Part shown: piece by piece, positions 19,801 to 26,430 of the stretch | Numbering within the stretch: the first letter of the stretch is position 1 | How the letters are laid out: each line of letters begins with the position of its first letter | Notes under the pieces: model-generated | Told to the model about the DNA's origin: nothing | The model's input: only the letters and a program-made list of their open reading frames with translations | Databases searched by the model: none | NCBI GenBank assembly: GCA_903948045.1 | Contig: CAJAXU010000186.1 | Span: 1-32,669, forward strand | DNA length: 32,669 nucleotides | DNA from: an uncultured beta proteobacterium | GTDB lineage: Bacteria > Pseudomonadota > Gammaproteobacteria > Burkholderiales > Burkholderiaceae_C | Direction: 5' to 3' | Translations under genes and position numbers: made by a program

Positions 19801-21319
19801 AAATACCGTGACTACCGCACTGAGTTACGCCTGGGACGCTACGGCCAATGCGGTGTTGGTCAAGCAGGGCACCACGGCCTTGGCCAAGATCAGCGCGGGC
19901 GCCACTGCTGGCAGCTGGACGGTTCAGGATCTGAGCAATGCCACCGCAACTGGATTTGGCACCGATACCCTGTCCAGCATCGAGAGCCTGACCTTCGACC
20001 TCGGCACAGGTTCTACCACGACATCTGCACTGACGATCACGTCGGCACAACTCGCAGCGGCTGTGCCGGTCGACACGGTTGCTCCGGTGCTGGCCATCGA
20101 CTCTCCTGGCACCATCACTGATGGAGTGGGGGTATTCACTTTCAACTTCAGCGAAGCGGTGACGGGCTTTGATGCCAGTGATATTGTGGTGCTTGGTGGC
20201 GCCAAGGGCGCGTTCGCCGGCAGTGGCGCCAGCTACACCATGGCGATCACGCCTACACCGTCGGCTACGCCGGTGGCGTTCTCGATCAATGTGGCGGGTG
20301 GTGCTGCGAGTGATTTGGCCGGCAACGCCTCGATTGTGGCTGCGCCATTGACGGCCTCACTGCTGTTTGGCACGGCGGGCGCGGATGTACTGACCGTCAG
20401 TACCGAAAAAAACATCGTCTACCTGGGCGCTGGCAACGACACGATCAAGCTGGCCACGGCTGCTGGCTCAACCGTGGCGGCCACGGACGAGGTGATGGAC
20501 TTCTCGGCTGGGGACAAAATTGATGTATCGGCGTTGCTTGGTGCTTTGACGGGCGGGGCGGGGTACGCGCATACGGCTTTAACGGATACGGGAGCTGGCT
20601 TTATTGAGCTGGTTAATGTGACTCTCAGCAAGGATGTTGCAAACAATTGGACGCTGGTCAATTTTGACGTGAAAATAGATCTAAATAGCATCGGTGGCAG
20701 CAAGATTGACGGCATCAACCTAGACCTTGACTACGATGCCAGCAGAGTTATTTACAGCGCTCTGGTGTCGCCCCAATACTCGGTTGGTCCAAGCAAGAAG
20801 GATGTATGGACTCCTTTGGATGGCAATTACCTTTCCACCGATCAGCAGAGTGGCACGCCGACTGGGAAAATACTCATGCCGGCCAACACTGCGGGAATCA
20901 ATCCAATTACCGTCGATGCTAGCGGCAAGGTATTGAATGTGTCGTTGTATGTAAATGGCTTGGTTGATACTTTCGGCGTTGCCATCCAGTCCAAGGCTTC
21001 TGGCGGTATCACAGATGTGCACACTGCCAACTTGGTAACGCACGATGTAGATGTTGGCGCGGCAAAGGTTGCTGGGGCGACGGTAGGCTCCATTGGCACC
21101 CTGGAAATTGTCACCGACACCAGCACCTTAGTAACCCCCAGCGACAACCAACTGCACTTCCTCACGACCTTTGCCAACGGCATGACGCGCCTGCAGATGC
21201 AGTACGACACCGATCCGGTCTTTGGTAGTGGACACACCGCAGCCAGCAGCATCATCGCCATGGACTTTGATGGCGATGTGCGGGCCTTGCTGGTGCCGGC
21301 TAACATGAACTTCATCTGA
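7169..21319 (+). CDS. Giant type I secreted RTX adhesin (4716 aa) with Ig-like arrays, SGNH hydrolase-like domain, Calx-beta, VCBS-like and RTX repeats
   Basis: Single ORF with many Ig-like repeats ending TFTLDxTAP, GGxGNDxxxGG nonapeptides, no cysteines noticed, followed at once by T1SS exporter genes. Confidence 0.95.
   Translation: [4716 protein letters not shown]
8156..8659 (+). repeat. Two tandem 84-aa (252-bp) Ig-like repeats, type B, copies 1-2
   Basis: [LI]ATPTVxLxxDTGxxxTDKLTSxAALSL...[43 protein letters not shown], starts at 8156 and 8408. Confidence 0.85.
8965..9655 (+). other. Ca-binding-loop plus helical module inside the adhesin
   Basis: [39 protein letters not shown]... followed by [20 protein letters not shown]...[18 protein letters not shown], unlike the surrounding Ig-like sequence. 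Confidence 0.6.
14537..15040 (+). repeat. Two tandem 84-aa Ig-like repeats, type B, copies 3-4
   Basis: Starts at 14537 and 14789; same 252-bp period and near-identical protein sequence to copies 1-2 about 6.4 kb upstream. Confidence 0.85.
15689..17690 (+). other. SGNH/GDSL hydrolase-like (DUF4886-like) domain, split by a Calx-beta block
   Basis: [15 protein letters not shown] (block I; GNS Ser codon at 15722), [15 protein letters not shown], then after the insert [13 protein letters not shown] and [31 protein letters not shown] (DxxH at 17507..17518). Confidence 0.75.
16086..17008 (+). other. Calx-beta block (C-terminal half, complete domain, N-terminal half) inside the SGNH domain
   Basis: [37 protein letters not shown]...ISNDD (C-half), [27 protein letters not shown]...ATIINDD (full), [28 protein letters not shown]...SDFAVSTSG (N-half). 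Confidence 0.75.
17700..18021 (+). other. VCBS-like domain
   Basis: [87 protein letters not shown]. Confidence 0.7.
18028..19790 (+). repeat. RTX nonapeptide repeat region of the giant adhesin, interrupted by beta-rich spacers
   Basis: Repeated GGxGNDxLxGG nonapeptides (e.g. [38 protein letters not shown]). Confidence 0.95.
20620..21319 (+). other. C-terminal beta-sandwich-like (possibly cohesin-like) extension of the giant adhesin
   Basis: [40 protein letters not shown]...[11 protein letters not shown]...[11 protein letters not shown]; downstream of the [17 protein letters not shown] T1SS-target-like motif. Confidence 0.4.
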
Positions 21320-22794
21320 TGGTCATGACGGTTGGGAGACGTCCCCGCTCAGGGGCGTTGTCAGTGGCCGGCATTGGGCTGGGCGTGCTGCTGGGTGCAA
21401 GCTGTGTGCCAATTGCGATGGCGCAGCCCTTGTCGCGTGTCACGCCGGTGCAAGCCGGCAGCACCACAGAGCAGCTGCGGGTGCACTCTGTTGCTGATCA
21501 ACTCATTGGCTACCTTGCCAAGGCGGTTGATTGGGTTGATCGGGCTGATACGCGTTTGCCCGTGAATGCGTTGGTGCCGAAAATCAAGGCGGTGGTGCTG
21601 GCGCACCCGGAGGTTCGGTTGGTCGACGAGCAGCGCGAGACCGCTGCCCAGTCCACGCGGGAGGCCTATGCGGGCTTTTTGCCCCAAGTCTCCACCAATT
21701 TGGAGACCGGTAGACGCAGCAATGATGCGGTACGGACACCGTGGTCTTCTGTGCCGGCCTATCAAGATAACTCCAAGGCAGTCTCCATCACCGGGCGCCA
21801 ATTGTTGTATGACTTTGGCGCTGTCAGCAACCAGGTGGACGCCCGAACTTCGCTAGAGGCCGCTGTGGCGGCTCGTTTGGGCGTGCGGCGATCAGAGCTG
21901 GCCCTGCGTGCGCTGACGGCCTGGCTAGAGCTGTTTCGCGGGCAGCAGATCTTGGCTGTGAGCCGCATGAACGTGTTGTCGCGCCAGCAAATCATGGCCT
22001 TTATCGATGAGCGTGAGCAACTGGGCGCCAGTTCGCAAAGTGAGGTCTTGCGCGCCCGTGCCAGGCTGGCCGATGCGCAAGTGACCGCCGTGGTGGCGCA
22101 AAACCGCCTGACCGCCGCAGAAGCCGTGTACCGCGAAATGTTCAATGAACCGCCGCCAGCACAACTGGCTTTGCCTGCATCTGTGGGCGTTGACCTGGCC
22201 AGATACACCAACTTGGGTGATCTGCTGCAGGCTAGCCCGCTGCTGGCTGAGTCACGTGCACAGACTGAAGCCGCTGGCCTGGAGGCCAAATCTGCCGCAG
22301 CGGCGCTCTTGCCCAGCTTTCACCTGGAAATCAGCGCCCGCCGCCGGGATCTGGACAGCAGTGGCGTGCCGGGTCTGGACTGGAACGCGGGTGTGATGGT
22401 GCGCCAAAACCTGTACTCCGGCGGGGCCGACGTGGCACGCAAGCGGCAGGCTGACCAAAAAGCCAAGGAAAGCCAGTTGGCTGAGGACAATGTGAAGCGC
22501 CAGTTGGAGCGCTCCATGGCCCAGGCCCTTGCCGATGTAAGCAACAGCGCAGCAGCCATCGGGGCCCGTAAAGAGGCTGTCGTGGTGGCCGGCTTGGCGC
22601 TGGGCGCGGTGCGCGAACAGTTTGCCTTCAGGCGGGGCACGCTGCTCGACCTGCTACGCTCGCAAGAAGAGCTTTACTTAGCAGGGCGCGATTTGATTGA
22701 TGGTGTGGTTGATCATGCCTTGGTGCGTTATCGCCTGTTGCACATCACAATGGAACTCAATCCCATGTTTGAATTATCGGCGGCCAAAGAATGA
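21319..22794 (+). CDS. TolC-family outer membrane efflux/secretion protein
   Basis: Signal-peptide-like N-terminus, AHPEVRLVDEQRETAAQSTREAYAGFLPQVS, heptad-rich outer membrane efflux protein pattern. Start codon overlaps the adhesin stop by 1 nt. Confidence 0.9.
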   Translation: MVMTVGRRPRSGALSVAGIGLGVLLGASCVPIAMAQPLSRVTPVQAGSTTEQLRVHSVADQLIGYLAKAVDWVDRADTRLPVNALVPKIKAVVLAHPEVRLVDEQRETAAQSTREAYAGFLPQVSTNLETGRRSNDAVRTPWSSVPAYQDNSKAVSITGRQLLYDFGAVSNQVDARTSLEAAVAARLGVRRSELALRALTAWLELFRGQQILAVSRMNVLSRQQIMAFIDEREQLGASSQSEVLRARARLADAQVTAVVAQNRLTAAEAVYREMFNEPPPAQLALPASVGVDLARYTNLGDLLQASPLLAESRAQTEAAGLEAKSAAAALLPSFHLEISARRRDLDSSGVPGLDWNAGVMVRQNLYSGGADVARKRQADQKAKESQLAEDNVKRQLERSMAQALADVSNSAAAIGARKEAVVVAGLALGAVREQFAFRRGTLLDLLRSQEELYLAGRDLIDGVVDHALVRYRLLHITMELNPMFELSAAKE

Positions 22795-24932
22795 TGGATT
22801 CTCTGGAGTCCTGCCTGCGGGCCATTCTGGCCTGGCACGAGCAATCCATTTCGGCAGCGTCGCTGCGCTCACGCATCAGTGTGGGCGATGAGATTTTGTC
22901 TGAGGACATGCTGATTGAGGCGGCCGATAGCCTGGGCTACGACGTTGCCATTGTCCAGATGGATCGGGCCTCACCGGCTTTGCCAGAGCTACCGGCCATT
23001 TGCTTCACGCACGAAGGCACTGCCCTGGCGGTATTGGCTTGGGCGGACGATGGCGCTGCATTGGTGGTAGACCCCGAGCGCTCCGAGCAAGCTGCGCCCA
23101 TGGCCTTGGTCGACCTGATGGCGCGGCTTAACGGCCGAGCCCTGAGCTTGACGCAGCGGGTGTTGCCCGGCGTTGCGGGCGATGTTGCGGGCAAAGCGCC
23201 GCAAGGGCGCCATGGCCATTGGTTCTGGGGGCCGATCTTGCGCACGCGCTGGGTCTACGCGCAGGTGGCCCTGGCCGCCTTGTTGGTGAACGTCTTTGCC
23301 ATCGCCAGCTCAGTGTTTTCGATGATCGTTTACGACCGAGTCATCCCGAACAATGCGACCGACACCCTGATCGCTTTGCTGATTGGCATTGCGATCATAT
23401 TTTTCAGTGATTTTGCTATCCGTACGGTGCGGGGTTACTTTTTGGACTTAGCCAGCTCCAAGGCTGATGCCGCCATTGCTGATTCTTTGTTTGAGCAAAT
23501 TTTGGACGCTCAGATGCAGTCCAGGCGCGGTAGCACGGGCTCGGTGGCCAGTACGATGAAAGAGTTCGAGTCGATCCGAGATTTCTTGACGTCGGCTACC
23601 CTGACGACATTCATCGATATTCCATTTGCGGTCTTGTTCCTGGTGGTCATTTGGTTGATTGGTGGCCCGCTAATTTGGGTGCCGCTGATTGCCATTCCGG
23701 TGATGTTGCTGTCTGGGCTGGCAGTGCAGCCACAGCTCAAGCGCCTGGTTAAAGAGTCGCAAGAAGACGGCCACCACAAGCATGCCATTCTGGTTGAAAC
23801 GCTGAGCGGCCTGGAGACCATCAAGTCACTAGGGGCTGGTGCGTTGATGCGCCGCCGCTGGGCGCAGGCGGTTACCCACCAGTCGCACTTGGGGCTCAAA
23901 TCCCGCATGCTGGCGCAGTTGGCCGCCAATGTGGCTAACATGGCACAACAGTTTGTGCAGGTTGGGGTGATTGCGGTTGGCGCCTTTCTGGTGCGCGATG
24001 GGCAATTGGGCTTCGGTGCCATCATCGCCTGCACCATTTTGTCGGGGCGTGCCATTGCGCCCATGGCCCAGATCACCCAACTGCTGACGCGTATGAACCA
24101 AACCGTCACCAGCTACCGTGCGCTTGACACACTGATGGGCCAGGAGCGCGAGCACCAGCACGGCAAAGTGTTCATGCAGCGGCCTGACTTCAAGGGTGCG
24201 GTCGAGTTTAAAAACGTCACCTTTAGCTACCCTGGTGCCTCTAAGCCAACGCTTGAAGGCGTATCGTTTCAGATCAGCCCTGGCGAGAAAGCAGCCATTG
24301 TCGGCAAGGTGGGTTCGGGTAAAACAACCGTGTCCAAGCTGATTCTCGGGCTGTTCAAGCCCGACTCTGGCGCGGTGCTGATAGATGGTGTAGACGTGCG
24401 GCAGATCGACCCGGCAGACCTGCGGCGCGCCTTGGGCGTAGTGCTGCAAGACGTGTGGCTGATTGGCGGCACCATCAAGCAAAACATTGCCTTGGGTGGT
24501 GAATACCCTACCGACGCTGACATATTGCATGCCGCACAGGTGGCCGGTGTGGATGAGTTTGTGCGCAACCACCCCGAAGGCTACGGCCTGCGTCTGGGCG
24601 AGCGCGGTGAGGGCCTGTCTGGCGGCCAGCGCCAAGCTGTGGCGATCGCCCGTGCCTTGTTACGCAAACCGCAAATTCTGCTGTTTGATGAAGCCACCAG
24701 CGCCATGGATGCAGGCGCCGAGACGACTTTGCTGCAAAGCCTCGCGCAAGAAATTGGCAAGCGCACTTTCGTCACCATCACCCACAAAGCCAGCTTGTTG
24801 CAAATAGTCGACAAGGTCATCGTGCTTGAGCAGGGCCGTGTTGTGGCACAGGGGTCACCTGAACAGTTGATGCGGCAGCAAAAAGCCGCTGCAGCTGGTC
24901 CCGGCCAAGCGGTTGCGGTCCGTCCCGCTTGA
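22791..24932 (+). CDS. Type I secretion ABC transporter (LapB/HlyB type) with degenerate C39-like N-terminal domain
   Basis: GKVGSGKTTVSKL (Walker A), LSGGQRQAVAIARAL (signature), ILLFDEATSAMD (Walker B); N-terminal ~125 aa C39-like without a recognisable catalytic set. 4-nt overlap with upstream gene. Confidence 0.94.
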   Translation: MMDSLESCLRAILAWHEQSISAASLRSRISVGDEILSEDMLIEAADSLGYDVAIVQMDRASPALPELPAICFTHEGTALAVLAWADDGAALVVDPERSEQAAPMALVDLMARLNGRALSLTQRVLPGVAGDVAGKAPQGRHGHWFWGPILRTRWVYAQVALAALLVNVFAIASSVFSMIVYDRVIPNNATDTLIALLIGIAIIFFSDFAIRTVRGYFLDLASSKADAAIADSLFEQILDAQMQSRRGSTGSVASTMKEFESIRDFLTSATLTTFIDIPFAVLFLVVIWLIGGPLIWVPLIAIPVMLLSGLAVQPQLKRLVKESQEDGHHKHAILVETLSGLETIKSLGAGALMRRRWAQAVTHQSHLGLKSRMLAQLAANVANMAQQFVQVGVIAVGAFLVRDGQLGFGAIIACTILSGRAIAPMAQITQLLTRMNQTVTSYRALDTLMGQEREHQHGKVFMQRPDFKGAVEFKNVTFSYPGASKPTLEGVSFQISPGEKAAIVGKVGSGKTTVSKLILGLFKPDSGAVLIDGVDVRQIDPADLRRALGVVLQDVWLIGGTIKQNIALGGEYPTDADILHAAQVAGVDEFVRNHPEGYGLRLGERGEGLSGGQRQAVAIARALLRKPQILLFDEATSAMDAGAETTLLQSLAQEIGKRTFVTITHKASLLQIVDKVIVLEQGRVVAQGSPEQLMRQQKAAAAGPGQAVAVRPA

Positions 24933-24946
24933 TTTGACCCAGACCC

Positions 24947-26308
24947 ATGACCATGCAAAACGATTCGCAACAGCGCCCTGGTACGTCAGGCCCTCCAATT
25001 TATGGCGCGGGGCAGAGTACGGTAGCCGAAAGTTCGGCTGCAAAGTCGCAGGTCAAACGTGCGTCCATGTACCTCTTGTGGACCATTGCCATTTTCTTTG
25101 TGGTGGCCTTTGCCTGGATTGCGATTGCTGAGGTTGATACGGTCACCAGAGCAGACGGCCGTGTCATGCCCTCTGCCAAAATGCAAGTGGTTCAAAACCT
25201 TGAGGGCGGCATTGTCACAGCCATTCTGGTCAAGCAGGGGCAAACCGTCAATGCGGGGGACCGCCTGGTCACACTGAGCGCGGTACAACTCGATGCCGAT
25301 CAAAAGTCGCGCAACCAGCAGCTGCTGGCCCTGGAAGCCCGTGCCGCGCGTGCGGTGGCACTCGCTAACGGCCAACAACCCAAGTTTCCCAAGGCGGTAG
25401 TGGATTTTGCCCCTGACCTGATGGCGGCTGAGATGGCCGCGTTTGTGTCCAAGCAATTGGAGCAAGAGTCACAAGTGTCGGTATTACTCGCCCAAATCGA
25501 CCAGAAAAAGCGTGAGCTTGAAGAAGCGCAAGTGACGCTGCGTGCTGCCCGCGCGGGCGTCGTTCTGGCCCGCGAAGAACGCGCCACGGTGGCGCACTTG
25601 GTGGAGCGTGGACTGGAGCCTCGGCTGGAGCTGGTGCGCCTTGATCGCGCGCTGGCCGATCAAGAAGGGCGCGCGGACGTGTCGGGCATCACTATTAGCC
25701 GGGTCGGTTCCGCGATCAATGAAATGGGTGCCCGGCGCGACAGCATGGTGCGGCAGTTTCGCTCAGATGCGCTCAATGAGCTGAACCGCACCCTGGCAGA
25801 GCTTAGCCCGTTGAAGCAGGCTATGCCGGCCCTGGTAGACAAAGTAAGCCGCACCGAGATCAGAGCGCCCATGAAGGGTGTGGTCAACCGGGTGTTTGTC
25901 AATACGGTGGGTGGCATCGTCAAGCCGGGTGAACCGATCCTGGAAGTGGTACCTGCCGATGAGCAACTTGTGCTGGACGCAATGGTGCTGCCCAAAGACA
26001 TTGGCTTTGTCAAGCTCGGTCAGGCGGCCCGGGTCAAGATCACCGCCTACGACTATTCCATTTTTGGCGCCATGGATGGCGTGGTGCAAAACATCAGCGC
26101 CGATGCTGTGCCCAATGAAAAGGGCGAGGCCTTTTACCAGGTGCGGATTGAAACCAAAACCAAGGCGATTGAGGTGATCGACAAAAAGCTGCCGATCATG
26201 CCGGGCATGCAGGCGCAGGTGGACATCATTACCGGCAAAAAAACCATTCTGCAGTACCTGTCCAAGCCCCTGATAGGCCTGAAGGAGAATGCGTTTCGGG
26301 AGCGTTGA
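24947..26308 (+). CDS. HlyD-family type I secretion periplasmic adaptor
   Basis: Single N-terminal transmembrane segment (LLWTIAIFFVVAFAWIAIAEVDTVTRADGRVMPS), QVVQNLEGGIVTAILVKQGQTVNAGD, C-terminal VKITAYDYSIFGAMDGVVQNIS, KPLIGLKENAFRER. Confidence 0.94.
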   Translation: MTMQNDSQQRPGTSGPPIYGAGQSTVAESSAAKSQVKRASMYLLWTIAIFFVVAFAWIAIAEVDTVTRADGRVMPSAKMQVVQNLEGGIVTAILVKQGQTVNAGDRLVTLSAVQLDADQKSRNQQLLALEARAARAVALANGQQPKFPKAVVDFAPDLMAAEMAAFVSKQLEQESQVSVLLAQIDQKKRELEEAQVTLRAARAGVVLAREERATVAHLVERGLEPRLELVRLDRALADQEGRADVSGITISRVGSAINEMGARRDSMVRQFRSDALNELNRTLAELSPLKQAMPALVDKVSRTEIRAPMKGVVNRVFVNTVGGIVKPGEPILEVVPADEQLVLDAMVLPKDIGFVKLGQAARVKITAYDYSIFGAMDGVVQNISADAVPNEKGEAFYQVRIETKTKAIEVIDKKLPIMPGMQAQVDIITGKKTILQYLSKPLIGLKENAFRER

Positions 26309-26430
26309 TCCAGACGAGGTGGCGCAGTTCGCGTTCGCCGTCAATCTGGTAACGCTAGATCTCCCCAGTCGGGTTAGATAATTAATGGTCCGTCGGAAAA
26401 ATTTCGAATAATTAAGTTGGAGATGCAATC

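Noticed and set aside
22791-23180. Active C39 peptidase domain on the ABC transporter (bacteriocin-type leader processing)
   Set aside because: A Cys is present (DSLESCLRAIL) but not in a Q...DCG context and the catalytic His motif is absent; better read as a degenerate C39-like domain of LapB/HlyB type.
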